This document shows, piece by piece, positions 24,732 through 34,754 of a DNA stretch of 64,000 nt (its first letter is position 1; each line of letters opens with the position of its first letter). Source of the stretch: an uncultured Draconibacterium sp. (GTDB lineage: Bacteria; Bacteroidota; Bacteroidia; Bacteroidales; Prolixibacteraceae). The translations under genes were made by a program, and so were the position numbers. The stretch is taken from NCBI RefSeq assembly GCF_963676815.1, contig NZ_OY781365.1, positions 2,018,501-2,082,500 of the forward strand, given 5' to 3'. The notes under the pieces are model-generated. The model was not told the origin of the DNA and did no database searches. It worked only from the letters and a program-made list of their open reading frames with translations.

Positions 24732-25460
24732 ATGTCGAAAACTATATTTTTAGCAGGAGCTACCGGCGCAATTGGTCAGGTACTCACCCCTCTACTCATT
24801 GAAAACGGATGGAAAGTGTATGGCACAACCCGTTCAAAAGACAAGATAGCTCTACTTCAGGAATTGGGCGCTGAACCCGTTGTAATAGACGTGTATGAAG
24901 CCGGGCGCTTAAAAGATATTCTTATCGAAATAAAACCGGATGTTGTAATAAACCAGCTCACCGATCTTCCGTATGCCTTAAATGCCGATGAAATGACAGC
25001 AGCATTGGTGCGTAATGCAAAGTTGCGCACCGAAGGCACAAAAAATCTGGTAGAAGCTGCACTATCGGCAGGTAGCAAACGGATTATTGCACAAAGTATA
25101 TCATTTGTATATGATGAGGGCCCAATCCCGCATCTTGAAGAAGATCCTTTATTGCCATTGTCGCACCCGGTTTATGGCGAAACAGCTGAAGGTGTCCGTA
25201 ATTTAGAGCGTCAGGTACTTGAATCGGGAATGGAAGGAATAGTGCTGCGCTACGGTTTACTGTACGGACCAAAAACCGGTTTTGATGCCCCGATAGCCCC
25301 TGCATCGGTTCATGTTGAAGCTGCTGCAAAAGCTGCGGAAATTGCTGTAACAAAAGGCAAAAAGGGCATTTACAACGTTGCTGAAGCCGATGAGTCGTTA
25401 TCGTGCGAAAAAGCCATTAAAGCTTTTGACTGGAATGCCAATTGGAGGGTAACGCAATAA
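24732..25460 (+). CDS. NAD-dependent epimerase/dehydratase family protein
   Basis: 242 residues from ATG 24732, directly before MSKTIFLAGATGAIGQVL. Rossmann motif GATGAIG at 9-15. Later regions (VVINQLTDLP, AQSISFVYDEGP, GIVLRYGLLYGP) fit extended SDR sugar-epimerase relatives, but the usual YxxxK pair is not clear (HPVYGETAEGVRNLERQ), so activity on nucleotide sugars is uncertain. It ends shortly before a bidirectional terminator. Confidence 0.8.
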   Translation: MSKTIFLAGATGAIGQVLTPLLIENGWKVYGTTRSKDKIALLQELGAEPVVIDVYEAGRLKDILIEIKPDVVINQLTDLPYALNADEMTAALVRNAKLRTEGTKNLVEAALSAGSKRIIAQSISFVYDEGPIPHLEEDPLLPLSHPVYGETAEGVRNLERQVLESGMEGIVLRYGLLYGPKTGFDAPIAPASVHVEAAAKAAEIAVTKGKKGIYNVAEADESLSCEKAIKAFDWNANWRVTQ

Positions 25461-25494
25461 TTTTGTCTTCCCGAATCCTTAACATTCAGCAAAA

Positions 25495-25534
25495 AAAATG
25501 AAGAAGCATATTATTTACCGCTTCTTCATTTTTG
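25495..25534. terminator. Bidirectional terminator
   Basis: AAAATGAAGAAGC pairs exactly with GCTTCTTCATTTT around a 12-base loop, with an A-run upstream and T-run downstream. It separates the epimerase gene from the convergent adenine deaminase gene. Confidence 0.85.
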
Positions 25535-25605
25535 TACCCGCAGGGAAATCATTCACTACTGATTTGAAAACAAAATCCGAATTTAACAGGCGCCTGATGA
25601 ACTGA

Positions 25606-26619
25606 CTAGCTACTCAACTTCGCAATCTCATCCAGCCACTTTTGTTTCTCTACATCAGTCAGGAAACTGGCTGTAAACGAATTGGAGGCCAGTTTTACAA
25701 TATCTTCGTCTGAAAGATTAAGCGCCTCGTTTACAGCATGGAAATTAGCATTCATATAACCACCAAAATAGGCCGGATCGTCAGAATTAACAGTAGCAAC
25801 AATGTTATGATCCAACAACTTTTTTAACGGGTGATCAACCATATCATCAACCACTTTTAGCTTCAGATTTGATAATGGGCAAACCGTTAAAGGCATTTCA
25901 ATACGCGCCAGTTCATCCAACAATTTTGCATCATCGATCGAACGCACACCGTGGTCGATACGGGCAACCTTTAGCATTTCAATGGCATCCCAAACGTTTT
26001 GTGCAGGCCCTTCTTCGCCGGCATGAGCGACAGTCAGAAATCCTTCGGCACGTACCATTTCAAACACCTTTTTAAACTTGGCAGGCGGATGACCTTTTTC
26101 GCTGGAATCGAGACCGTATGCAGTAAACAACTCTCCAAATTTCAACGATTCTTTAAAAGTCTTAATCGCGTCCTCTTCACTCAGGTGACGCAGAAAATTA
26201 GGAATAAGTCGGTAGGTTATGCCCCATTCATTTCGGGCATCGATACAAGCCTGTAGAATTCCGTTAATTACATTTTCAAACGGAACGCCGCGTTGGATAT
26301 GTGTTTGCGGATCGAAAAAGATTTCGGTGTGCACCACATTTTCCTCGAAGCACTTTTTCAGATACGCCTTTGTGAGGTCGTAAAAATCCTGCTCGTAAAG
26401 CAATACGTAGGCTCCGGCATAATAAAGATCAAGAAACTCCTGGAGGTTATTGAATTGATAGGCCGCATGCAAATCATCAACTGATTTATATTTTAACCGT
26501 ATGTCATTCCTTTCAGCAATGGTAAACATCAGTTCCGGCTCAAAAGTGCCTTCAATATGTACGTGCAGTTCTGCCTTTGGAATTTTATTGATCAACTCAA
26601 TTTGTTTTCTGGATTTCAT
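25606..26619 (-). CDS. Adenine deaminase (ADAL/Aah1-type amidohydrolase)
   Basis: 337 residues of the metal-dependent adenosine/adenine deaminase superfamily: His19/His21 in HVHIEGT, His199 and Glu202 in AHAGEEG, His223, and Asp280/Asp281 in [10 protein letters not shown]. The [12 protein letters not shown] start and [11 protein letters not shown] motif match adenine deaminases of the yeast Aah1/Pseudomonas type rather than true adenosine deaminases. The reaction would be adenine to hypoxanthine in purine salvage. A TATATTTG box lies just upstream. Confidence 0.85.
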   Translation of the reverse strand: MKSRKQIELINKIPKAELHVHIEGTFEPELMFTIAERNDIRLKYKSVDDLHAAYQFNNLQEFLDLYYAGAYVLLYEQDFYDLTKAYLKKCFEENVVHTEIFFDPQTHIQRGVPFENVINGILQACIDARNEWGITYRLIPNFLRHLSEEDAIKTFKESLKFGELFTAYGLDSSEKGHPPAKFKKVFEMVRAEGFLTVAHAGEEGPAQNVWDAIEMLKVARIDHGVRSIDDAKLLDELARIEMPLTVCPLSNLKLKVVDDMVDHPLKKLLDHNIVATVNSDDPAYFGGYMNANFHAVNEALNLSDEDIVKLASNSFTASFLTDVEKQKWLDEIAKLSS

Positions 26620-26635
26620 TGTTTTCTTCTTTATT

Positions 26636-26643
26636 TCAAATAT
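26636..26643 (-). promoter_or_regulatory. -7 box of the adenine deaminase gene
   Basis: Reads TATATTTG on the minus strand, 16 bases before the ATG at 26619, which implies a very short leader. Confidence 0.55.
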
Positions 26644-26687
26644 ACGGATACCGTGGCTTATTTAGCAAATTCAAATTTCCAGTAAAT

Positions 26688-26720
26688 AAAAAAGCAGACA
26701 CCAAATGAGTCTGCTTTCTT
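26688..26720 (-). terminator. Terminator after the TAT-exported oxidoreductase
   Basis: AAAGCAGAC pairs with GTCTGCTTT; the minus-strand tail is TTTTTTATTTA. It lies 21 bases after the stop at 26742. Confidence 0.8.
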
Positions 26721-26741
26721 AAATATCTGGTAGTTGTCTTT

Positions 26742-28055
26742 CTACACTTTAGGCAATTCCCATGGTGCACGGTAGGTTGGCACCAATAGTTCGTTAGCCG
26801 CATCGTTACCGATGAATTTGCTGTTATCAGCATCCCAATACAGGCGCTGACCTGTTTTTAAAGCCATGTTTCCTAAATGCGCCACGCGAGCAGTATTAGC
26901 TGCAATACCAACATGACAGTTCGTATTCTGATCGCCTTTTTTAATACAATCAATAAAGTTAGCCGTGTGGTTGTTCAATCCCTGGCCGTCGCCTTTTTTC
27001 AATTCAACGCGCTCCATTCTTGGGTTTCTGCCACCTTCAGGAATAACTTCCCAGCCGTTACGGTCAACCACCAAAGTTCCGTTTTCACCAACAAAACCTA
27101 CTCCGTGGCTGCGGCCATAGTAACCACCGTCGATTCCCAAACCGTGGTCCCAAAGCAAGGTATAATCGTCGAATTCGTATAATGCCTGCATACTGTCAGG
27201 AGTTTCGCAAGCATCATCAGGGTAACCAAATTTGCCCCCCATTGCCATAATAGATTTAGGTGCCTTGGCTTTCATACCGTATAAACCGTAGTCGATGATG
27301 TGCACACCCCAGTCGGTCATTAAACCACCGGCATAATCCCAGAACCAGCGGAAATTAAAGTGAAAACGGTTCGGGTTAAACGGACGTGCTTTTGCAGGTC
27401 CTAACCACATATCGTAATCAACACCTGCAGGAACAGGTCCGTCGGGCATTACCGGAATCGATTTCATCCAACCCTGATACGACCAGCAACGTACGGTACG
27501 AATTTTTCCCAGCGCGCCGGTGTAAACAAAATCAACAGCATCTTTCCAGTGCTTGTCGCTACGCTGCCATTGCCCTACCTGGGCAATTGTTCCGTAACGT
27601 TTCCAGGCACGCTCCATAATGTTGATCTCTTCGATGTAGTTTGCCAGCGGTTTTTCACAGAAAATATGTTTTCCTTCCTGTGCTGCATACACAAAAGGCA
27701 AACAGTGCCAGTGGTCTGGCGTACCAATAATGATCACATCAATACCGGGCTCTTCAAGCAATTTTCTGAAATCTTTAAATCCTTTTGGTTTGGTTCCCTG
27801 GATTTTCTCAACGTCGGCAATACGTTGGTTCATAATCTTCTCATCCACATCGCAAATGGCCGCGCACTCCGTATTTTTTTGTTTTAAGAAAGCCTGAAGA
27901 TCAGTAAAACCCTGACCTTTCGCCCCTATCAAACCACAAACCAGTTTTTCGTTTGCTCCCGAGCACGATTCCATCGCTAAAGGCATACTTGACGCAATCC
28001 CTACGCCCGCTGTTGCCATTGCCGATGTTTTAATAAAGTCTCTTCTATTAGTCAT
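26742..28055 (-). CDS. TAT-exported Gfo/Idh/MocA-family oxidoreductase
   Basis: 437 residues. It begins with a twin-arginine signal (NRRDFIKTSAMATAGVGIA) and a Cys (ESCSG) that may be a lipid anchor. The Rossmann domain reads GLIGAKGQG, with the conserved FCEKPLA lysine motif and DWGVHIID His motif of the family. These exported NAD(P)-dependent enzymes oxidise sugars or related polyols in the periplasm with a bound cofactor. It may act with the second Gfo/Idh/MocA protein and isomerase about 1-3 kb upstream. Confidence 0.88.
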   Translation of the reverse strand: MTNRRDFIKTSAMATAGVGIASSMPLAMESCSGANEKLVCGLIGAKGQGFTDLQAFLKQKNTECAAICDVDEKIMNQRIADVEKIQGTKPKGFKDFRKLLEEPGIDVIIIGTPDHWHCLPFVYAAQEGKHIFCEKPLANYIEEINIMERAWKRYGTIAQVGQWQRSDKHWKDAVDFVYTGALGKIRTVRCWSYQGWMKSIPVMPDGPVPAGVDYDMWLGPAKARPFNPNRFHFNFRWFWDYAGGLMTDWGVHIIDYGLYGMKAKAPKSIMAMGGKFGYPDDACETPDSMQALYEFDDYTLLWDHGLGIDGGYYGRSHGVGFVGENGTLVVDRNGWEVIPEGGRNPRMERVELKKGDGQGLNNHTANFIDCIKKGDQNTNCHVGIAANTARVAHLGNMALKTGQRLYWDADNSKFIGNDAANELLVPTYRAPWELPKV

Positions 28056-28244
28056 TTTAATATTTAGTTGGTATTAGAAAATAAATCTTAATTCATTTGT
28101 ATTTAGCTCAAGAAGATCTTCTTTCGCGAAACCGACCTCAAATTTGTAGAATAATTTTAAGTTATCCATTTTTAATGTCGACTTTTTATTTCTTCGTGAT
28201 CACTTATTAACGTACTGCGAAACAAAACGTAAATAAGCGAAGAA

Positions 28245-28652
28245 TTACTCAAACTCAATTTTATCTTTCTTGCGATAAACTGTTCCTTTAAAATGCGCAA
28301 TGTGTTCATTTGCTTCGTTTTTAATCTCAACCAGGTAAGTACCCAGTTTTCCGTTTAGCGAAATCTCCTTTGCCTCAGCTGTTAATGTTCCTGTTGATGT
28401 AGCTTTAAAAAAGGAAATTTCGGCATCGATAGCCAGCGCCACCCTTCCGTGCGAATTAGATGCTACGGCAAAAGTAAAATCAGCCAAAGTGAACAAAGCT
28501 CCACCATGCACAATTCCGACTGAATTATAATGACTTGGTTTAATTTCCATGATCGATTTTGCATAGCCGGGTTTCGCTTCTACCAATTTTATGCCATTGT
28601 TGGCAGCAAACACATCTTGGTCAAATGTTTTGTGGTATTTTGATTTGGTCAT
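28245..28652 (-). CDS. PaaI-type hotdog-fold thioesterase
   Basis: 135 residues. The hotdog motif HYNSVGIVHGGALFTLADFT carries the catalytic Asp-type residue and the HGG nucleotide-binding turn of the PaaI/acyl-CoA thioesterase family. It should hydrolyse aryl- or acyl-CoA. It lies between two sugar-metabolism genes on the same strand, with terminators separating them, so it is likely transcribed alone. Confidence 0.88.
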   Translation of the reverse strand: MTKSKYHKTFDQDVFAANNGIKLVEAKPGYAKSIMEIKPSHYNSVGIVHGGALFTLADFTFAVASNSHGRVALAIDAEISFFKATSTGTLTAEAKEISLNGKLGTYLVEIKNEANEHIAHFKGTVYRKKDKIEFE

Positions 28653-28686
28653 TTTTTCTCTCTGATTTTAATTTTCGTGAAAGTAC

Positions 28687-28722
28687 AAAAAAAAGAAAGC
28701 CGGAAGCGTTGTTGCTTCCGGC
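28687..28722 (-). terminator. Terminator after the sugar isomerase
   Basis: GCCGGAAGC pairs exactly with GCTTCCGGC around a 6-base loop; the minus-strand tail is TTTCTTTTTTTT. Confidence 0.85.
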
Positions 28723-28748
28723 CTGTAAAGTTGTCTATTTCTTTCTTT

Positions 28749-29744
28749 TTATTCTTTTTGCATGGCATCGTCAAACGCAATATTCGACGGTGCAAAGTCA
28801 ACCTTTTTAACAAATTCGCAGGATTCTGCAGCCCCGGCTTCACGGTCCATTCCGCTGTCTTCCCATTCTACCGAAAGCGGTCCGTTATAACCAATATCAT
28901 TCAATGCCCGAATAATGTTCTCGAACTGAATTTTTCCTCTTCCCATACTTCTGAAATTCCAATAACGGCGGTTATCACCAAATTCCATGTGGCCGCCAAA
29001 AACACCCACACCGGTTGGCACATCGCTCCAGTACACATCCTTCATGTGTACATGGAAAATACGATCGGCAAACTCGTATATAAAACGCACATAATCCACG
29101 TGCTGATAGCCCAAATGGCTGGGATCGTAGTTGTAACCAAAAGCAGGATGATAATCCAGTGCCTTTAGTGCCAGATGAGCGGTGTGAATATCAAAAACAA
29201 TTTCGGTAGGATGTGCTTCCAGTGCATATTTTACACCCAAACTTTGGTATTCGTCGAGAATCGGTTTCCAACGGCGTGCAAATTCGGCATAGCCTTCTTC
29301 AACCATTTCGGCTGATACCGGCGGAAACGAGTATAACATGTGCCAAATGGGGCTTCCGGTAAAACCAACCACGGTATCTACTCCCAAACGTTTTGCAACT
29401 TCAGCTGTTTTTACCATTTCTTCGGCTGCCCGCTGGCGCACTCCTTCCGGATCGCCATCGCCCCAAACATGAGCACTGGCAATGTTTTTATGCCGTTGAT
29501 CGATAGGATCGCAAACACACTGACTATCCAAATGTGTTGAGATCGTATACAGCGCGAGATCGTATTTATTGAGTAATTCTCTTCTGCTATCGCAGTAGGC
29601 CTGATCGGCTATTGGTACATTTATGTGCTCGCCCCAGGTACAAAGCTCCAAACCATCGTAGCCAAATTGTTTCGCTTTCTGACACATGGTTTCAATTGGT
29701 AGATCGGCCCATTGTGCGGTATAAAGTGTTACTGGTCTTGCCAT
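28749..29744 (-). CDS. Sugar phosphate isomerase/epimerase (xylose isomerase-like TIM barrel)
   Basis: 331 residues of the AP endonuclease 2/xylose isomerase-like TIM-barrel family. The metal-binding-like acidic and His residues are seen in [31 protein letters not shown] and SVEWEDSG. It probably isomerises or epimerises a sugar or keto-sugar acid. It lies 69 bases downstream of the second Gfo/Idh/MocA gene; the two form a likely operon, a common oxidise-then-isomerise pairing in glycoside or inositol breakdown. Confidence 0.85.
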   Translation of the reverse strand: MARPVTLYTAQWADLPIETMCQKAKQFGYDGLELCTWGEHINVPIADQAYCDSRRELLNKYDLALYTISTHLDSQCVCDPIDQRHKNIASAHVWGDGDPEGVRQRAAEEMVKTAEVAKRLGVDTVVGFTGSPIWHMLYSFPPVSAEMVEEGYAEFARRWKPILDEYQSLGVKYALEAHPTEIVFDIHTAHLALKALDYHPAFGYNYDPSHLGYQHVDYVRFIYEFADRIFHVHMKDVYWSDVPTGVGVFGGHMEFGDNRRYWNFRSMGRGKIQFENIIRALNDIGYNGPLSVEWEDSGMDREAGAAESCEFVKKVDFAPSNIAFDDAMQKE

Positions 29745-29813
29745 TATTGTTTTAGTTTTTAGTTCATATATATTTTAATGAGCAAGCGACCTGAAGTCAT
29801 CTGCTCATTCATG

Positions 29814-30983
29814 TCAAATTATTTCGCCAAATTTTACCCATTTCACCTCATCGTTGTACCCGGCGCTAACTACCGTATCGATAAATTGCATTCCGCGAAT
29901 ACCATCTTCCACTCCCGGGAAATCGAGCATTTCGGGTGTAGGCTCTTCGCCATTGGCTTTGGCACGAACGGTAAGTGCAAAATTGCGGTAGATGTTAGCA
30001 AAGGCCTCCAGGTAACCTTCAGGGTGCCCGCCCGGAGTTCGTGTATTGTGCAAAGCTGCCGCAGCATCAAGACTGGTTCCGGTTCGTAAGATCTGCGCCG
30101 GCTGATCGGTCCATTTTAAGAGCAATGTATTGGGTTCGTGCTGGTTCCATTCCAGACCGCCTTTTTCGCCATAAATCCGAAGTTTAATAGCGTTTTCTTC
30201 GCCGGCTGCCACCTGACTGGCCATTAATACTCCTTTTGCTCCATTATCGAAACGTAACAAAGCAGCACCATCATCATCCAACAATCGATTAGGAACAAAA
30301 ACGTTGAGTTCGGCACAAAGCTCCGTTACTTTTAAGCCTGTTATATATTCAGCTAACTGGTGTGCATGAGTTCCAATGTCGCCCATACAACCGGCTTTAC
30401 CCGAACGTTTTGGATCGGTACGCCAACTAGCCTGCGCATTGCCGGCATCTTCCACTTTCGATGAAAGCCAGCCCTGCGGATATTCAACATATACTTTTCT
30501 GATTTTTCCGAAACGTCCGTCAGCCACCATTTGTTTTGCCTGTTTAACAGCCGGATATGCCGAATAAACATGTGTTAAAGCCAGTGTTAACCCGGTTTCT
30601 TCAAGTTTCGTTTTTAGTTGCAAAGCTTCATCAAGCGTAAAAGTAATTGGTTTATCCAGCACCACATGAAAACCATTTTTAAGTGCCATTAACGCCGGAG
30701 CAAAATGCACAAAATTGGGCGTTACGATCGATACAAAATCCATGCGTTCACCTTCGGGAAGTTTGGCTTCTTTTTCAAACATTTCCTGATAGGTTGCATA
30801 AACTCTGTCATCCGGTAAAAAATAGGACTTCCCTGATTGTTTTGAGATTTCAGGGTTAACACTAAAACAGCCGCAAACAAGTTCTATTTGGTTATCCATA
30901 AAAGCGGCCAATCGGTGTATTGCCCCAATAAACGCGTCGGTTCCTCCACCAACCATTCCCATACGAAGTTTTCGATTCATCAT
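29814..30983 (-). CDS. Cytosolic Gfo/Idh/MocA-family oxidoreductase
   Basis: 389 residues without signal peptide. The Rossmann motif is GMVGGGTDAFIGAIHR, the conserved Lys motif is VLDKPIT, and the His motif is GDIGTHAHQLAEY. The glycine-rich GGGTDAFIG variant is typical of Bacteroidota members next to sugar isomerases. It should oxidise or reduce a sugar, inositol or glycoside with NAD(P). It is probably cotranscribed with the isomerase downstream; the substrate is unknown. Confidence 0.88.
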   Translation of the reverse strand: MMNRKLRMGMVGGGTDAFIGAIHRLAAFMDNQIELVCGCFSVNPEISKQSGKSYFLPDDRVYATYQEMFEKEAKLPEGERMDFVSIVTPNFVHFAPALMALKNGFHVVLDKPITFTLDEALQLKTKLEETGLTLALTHVYSAYPAVKQAKQMVADGRFGKIRKVYVEYPQGWLSSKVEDAGNAQASWRTDPKRSGKAGCMGDIGTHAHQLAEYITGLKVTELCAELNVFVPNRLLDDDGAALLRFDNGAKGVLMASQVAAGEENAIKLRIYGEKGGLEWNQHEPNTLLLKWTDQPAQILRTGTSLDAAAALHNTRTPGGHPEGYLEAFANIYRNFALTVRAKANGEEPTPEMLDFPGVEDGIRGMQFIDTVVSAGYNDEVKWVKFGEII

Positions 30984-31192
30984 GATCTATTAGTTTTTGT
31001 TGATTCAGTATCAATTTTATAAAAGTAAGAACTCTTTTTTTAGGAAGCAACAGACATTGTTGTACTTCTGCATCCCGCTTTTACAGGATCCAACCTAAAA
31101 AATGAAAGATAACACAACAGCTTTTGAAGTGTTATGAGCTTCCTCTATTTATAAAGATTCATGAAACAAGGTTTTTACCTATTCCGGTTGAT

Positions 31193-33574
31193 CTAAAATT
31201 CGATAATAATTCCGATGGTTGGTAAAACAGTTCCCGACTTGTTTTCGATTTCATTCAGCACATAACGCGTTCCGTTGTCGGTTGTAATAAAATTCCCGTT
31301 TGCATCTTCGGCACGTACAACAATATCGTTCTGCTGCGCCTGGAAATTGTACAGGTTTTGAATGTCGATGTAGAATTTAGCCGTGAGTTTATCGAAATAA
31401 TAGGATTTGTCGACACGAATATCAAGCTGATGAAAAGGATCGAAGCGTTTAGCGTTTAACTGCGTGTAATCGTAATACGGTTCGCCCTGTAAATTCCATG
31501 CTTCCACCAGCGAGGATTTTTCTATATCCCACGGAGTGTAAGGCAAACCACCCACAAAACGCCAACGTGCTCCTACCCGCCAGTTGCGTTTCAGGTCTTT
31601 GGTTGTTGTGAGCGTAATCAGGTGTTTGGCATCCCAACTCGATGGAATATACGAACCTTCTCCGTCTTTAAACTCACTGCGCACCAAGGTGTACGACAGG
31701 TTAAAATTAAATCCGTCGGTTGAGTTAATACGTGCCTGAAACTCGGCTCCGTAAGCTCTTCCCTCTGAAGTTGAAACCACTTCTTCATCACCAACCACAC
31801 CAAAATCGGCTCCCAAATTTGCCAGACTTACCTGATCATTCACCGAAAACGGATATTGCGAATAACCTTTCCAAAATGCCTCGGCTGATAGCTGAATTGT
31901 TGGTTTTGGGCGATATTCCAATCCGCCAATAATATGATCTACCGCAATGTATTTCAAGTTGTTGGCTTTGTTTACCAAAACATCGTTTTCTTTGTATCCC
32001 AGCGAAGTATAAGCGGGCAACTGGTAATAACGACCGGTATTAAAATTCAGGCTCCACTGATCGGTTAAGGTATACGATGCTGAAAAACGTGGCGAAAACT
32101 GATCCAAGAGATTCTTCATACTCGACGAGTAATTATTGGCATCAGCACGCACACCAAGCGACAAAGCCAATCGTTCGCTAAAAACCGATTTGCTCAACTG
32201 CGCAAACAATCCATATTTTACCAGGTTTAGATCGGTGTTGTACATTACATCAACCGGCTGGTCGTCGTAAAAGCGGCGGAATTGAGAACTGTTTTTGTAG
32301 CTCACAAAATCGAGATTAGCACCAAAATTCAGCTTAAAACCATCCATGCGCGAGGTGTTCTCGAACCGGAACTTGTTTTCGGCCTCTTGCGAGTCGTAAT
32401 CCAGAATTTTATTCTCTTCGGAACTATCGTCGTTATCGAGATATTTATAGGCGTTGTTATCTAAATGACTGCGACTTACCACAAAAGTCTGGTAACTGTT
32501 ATCGCGGTAATGTTTGTAAACCGCCCCCACCGTGTACGACCATTGTTTGTTCACCGGAATTTCGCTGAGAATGTACTTTTGCTCGTCGTCCGGATCTTCA
32601 ATGTCTTCGTTTAATTCAAACAAATCGTTGGCTCCCAAACCAATCAAAGTCAACTCATTCTTTTTATCGAAACGGGTACGCATTTTAAACTGCATATCGG
32701 TAAATGTGGGTAAAAAAGGCAGTTCCAGCGCGCTAAACAAAAACTGCAAATACGACTGACGTACAGAAACAACAAAGTTTGTTTTTTCACCTATCGGGCC
32801 ATCCAATGTTGCTGCAACTTCCGATGCTCCAAGTGTTCCGTGAAAATTCAGTTTCTTTTCGTTTCCATCGATTTGGTAGAATTCCATAACACCACTTAAA
32901 GCATTTCCACGATTGGCCGGAAAAGCACCTGAGTAATAATTTACCTCGCGAATAAAATCGGCATTTAAAATACCAACCGGACCACCGGAAGCGCCCTGTG
33001 TGGCAAAGTGGTTGATAAACGGTACCTCAACACCATCGAGGTAAAAACGACTCTCCGACGGGCCGCCGCCACGAATAATAATATCGTTTCGGAAAGCGGG
33101 CGTTGACTGTACCCCAGGAAATGACTGAATGATTTTTGAAATATCGCGGTTGGCACCGGGGCTTTTTTCAATTTCTCCAATACCAATACTACGCAACGAA
33201 ACCGGGCTTTCAATGGTTTTTCGAAATGGAGAAGCCGTAACCGTAACCTCATCAAGTTTCGATACCGACTTTTCGAGTAATATATCTACAAAATGAGTGC
33301 TTGAATTCGTTACCTCAACTTCAGAAGAAATAGCTTTTTTATAGCCTACAAAACTTGCTTCAATTCTGATAAATCCAGGTGTTAAGTTTCTAAACTCAAA
33401 ATGTCCTTCCTCATCTGTTACCGTACCGTTTGATGTACCCGAAACCAGCACGTTAACAAATGGCAACGGCTCGTTGCTTACTGCATCCACAACTTTTCCG
33501 GTTACTGCAGCATTTTGTGCAAACATCCAAAATGGCAATCCAAACAAAAGTAAAAGTAATACGACTTTTCTCAT
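31193..33574 (-). CDS. TonB-dependent receptor with CarboxypepD-regulatory-like domain
   Basis: 793 residues. Signal peptide (LLLLFGLPFWMFAQ), then a CarboxypepD-regulatory-like domain at about 22-105 (VTGKVVDAVSNEPLPFVNVL), the plug domain (RSIGIGEIEKSPGANRDISK, IIIRGGGPSESRFYLDGVEV) and a C-terminal 22-strand barrel ending GTVLPTIGIIIEF. It imports an unknown substrate with TonB energy. There is no SusD partner, so it is not a canonical SusC. Its position upstream of the Gfo/isomerase pair on the same strand, 209 bases away, could mean functional linkage. Confidence 0.9.
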   Translation of the reverse strand: MRKVVLLLLLFGLPFWMFAQNAAVTGKVVDAVSNEPLPFVNVLVSGTSNGTVTDEEGHFEFRNLTPGFIRIEASFVGYKKAISSEVEVTNSSTHFVDILLEKSVSKLDEVTVTASPFRKTIESPVSLRSIGIGEIEKSPGANRDISKIIQSFPGVQSTPAFRNDIIIRGGGPSESRFYLDGVEVPFINHFATQGASGGPVGILNADFIREVNYYSGAFPANRGNALSGVMEFYQIDGNEKKLNFHGTLGASEVAATLDGPIGEKTNFVVSVRQSYLQFLFSALELPFLPTFTDMQFKMRTRFDKKNELTLIGLGANDLFELNEDIEDPDDEQKYILSEIPVNKQWSYTVGAVYKHYRDNSYQTFVVSRSHLDNNAYKYLDNDDSSEENKILDYDSQEAENKFRFENTSRMDGFKLNFGANLDFVSYKNSSQFRRFYDDQPVDVMYNTDLNLVKYGLFAQLSKSVFSERLALSLGVRADANNYSSSMKNLLDQFSPRFSASYTLTDQWSLNFNTGRYYQLPAYTSLGYKENDVLVNKANNLKYIAVDHIIGGLEYRPKPTIQLSAEAFWKGYSQYPFSVNDQVSLANLGADFGVVGDEEVVSTSEGRAYGAEFQARINSTDGFNFNLSYTLVRSEFKDGEGSYIPSSWDAKHLITLTTTKDLKRNWRVGARWRFVGGLPYTPWDIEKSSLVEAWNLQGEPYYDYTQLNAKRFDPFHQLDIRVDKSYYFDKLTAKFYIDIQNLYNFQAQQNDIVVRAEDANGNFITTDNGTRYVLNEIENKSGTVLPTIGIIIEF

Positions 33575-33608
33575 TTATTCTGTTTAATTTTTATGTCAGT
33601 TCCTCAAA

Positions 33609-33616
33609 CAAAACTA
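33609..33616 (-). promoter_or_regulatory. -7 box of the TonB receptor gene
   Basis: Reads TAGTTTTG (TAnnTTTG) on the minus strand, 34 bases before the ATG at 33574. Confidence 0.5.
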
Positions 33617-33680
33617 AATAATAAAAGTTGAGAAAGGATTATTGTTTTTATAAATTAGCCATCGAAAAAGTAAAAAGCAC

Positions 33681-34136
33681 ATGCGTGTTGTCATTCAAAA
33701 AGTAAAAGAGGCCTCGGTAACCGTTGAAGGCGAAAAAATATCGGCCATAAAAAATGGTTTATTAATTCTGGTGGGAATAGAAAACGAGGATACACAGGAA
33801 GACATTGATTACCTGGTAAAAAAGTCGACTCAACTTCGAATTTTTGATGATGAGAACGGAGTGATGAACCGCTCGGTAATTGATATTGACGGCGACATTA
33901 TTGTAGTAAGCCAGTTTACGCTGCAGGCCAACACAAAAAAAGGCAACCGACCATCGTATATACGGGCTGCCAAACCTGATATTTCGATTCCGATGTACGA
34001 AAAATTTATAGCTGCCATGGACGCCGCTCTTGGCAAAAAAGTAGGAACCGGAAAATTCGGTGCAATGATGGATGTTGCCTTGATTAACGACGGTCCGGTA
34101 ACCATTATCATCGACTCGAAACAAAAGGATTTTTAA
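33681..34136 (+). CDS. dtd: D-aminoacyl-tRNA deacylase
   Basis: 151 residues. The two cross-dimer active-site motifs are intact: SQFTLQ at 77-82 and GPVT at 138-141. The enzyme hydrolyses D-aminoacyl and glycyl-tRNA(Ala) to keep translation chirally clean. It lies 27 bases upstream of the MazG-like gene, so the two housekeeping (quality-control) enzymes are probably cotranscribed. Confidence 0.97.
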   Translation: MRVVIQKVKEASVTVEGEKISAIKNGLLILVGIENEDTQEDIDYLVKKSTQLRIFDDENGVMNRSVIDIDGDIIVVSQFTLQANTKKGNRPSYIRAAKPDISIPMYEKFIAAMDAALGKKVGTGKFGAMMDVALINDGPVTIIIDSKQKDF

Positions 34137-34163
34137 TTCCCGTAACCACAAAATTCAAGACGA

Positions 34164-34502
34164 ATGAAAAACGAACTTACATTACCCGAAGCCCAAAAAC
34201 AGGTTGATGAATGGATAAAAACCATTGGCGTGCGCTATTTTAGCGAATTGACGAACATGACAATTCTTACCGAAGAAGTGGGTGAATTGGCGCGTATTAT
34301 GGCGCGAAAATATGGCGACCAATCATTTAAAAAGTCGGACGAAGAATATAACCTTGCCGATGAAATAGCCGACGTACTTTGGGTTTTGATTTGTCTGGCC
34401 AATCAAACCGGTGTTGACCTGAATGAAGCCTTTCTGAAAAACATGGAGAAAAAAACAAAACGCGATGGCGATCGCCATAAAAACAACGAAAAATTGAAAT
34501 AG
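34164..34502 (+). CDS. MazG-like nucleotide pyrophosphohydrolase
   Basis: 112 residues. The Mg-binding motif reads EEVGELA (Glu37, Glu38, Glu41) and a second acidic motif DEIADVLW (Glu67, Asp70) follows, as in all-alpha NTP pyrophosphatases. It probably hydrolyses a non-canonical nucleoside triphosphate or dCTP-like substrate. It follows dtd. Confidence 0.9.
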   Translation: MKNELTLPEAQKQVDEWIKTIGVRYFSELTNMTILTEEVGELARIMARKYGDQSFKKSDEEYNLADEIADVLWVLICLANQTGVDLNEAFLKNMEKKTKRDGDRHKNNEKLK

Positions 34503-34670
34503 GCCTCTTTTTCCATAAATCTGCACTTTTGTTATTTTGAAATATTATTCAGGCCTTTCGAATAAAATTTACAGAAAAAACGTCAAAATCTTATTCAATT
34601 AAAAAAATCAGAAATTACCTGTACGTTATAAAACATTTACTACAAACGGGTTTCATGATTAATTTCCTGC

Positions 34671-34698
34671 TTTGATTAAAGAAAAATCGCTTACTTTG
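34671..34698 (+). promoter_or_regulatory. Candidate promoter of ilvE
   Basis: TTTG at 34671-34674 and TTACTTTG at 34691-34698 approximate the Bacteroidota -33/-7 pattern, 57 bases before the ATG. Confidence 0.4.
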
Positions 34699-34754
34699 CT
34701 AATGCAACAAAAGTTGCAAAATAGAATACAACAAGCAGACTTAAAACGTAAACA

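Noticed and set aside
25606..26619. Adenosine deaminase
   Set aside because: The [12 protein letters not shown] start and [11 protein letters not shown] motif fit the adenine deaminase branch better; substrate still needs testing.
31193..33574. SusC of a polysaccharide utilisation locus
   Set aside because: There is no SusD gene beside it, no glycoside hydrolase, and the nearby sugar genes are oxidoreductases and an isomerase.
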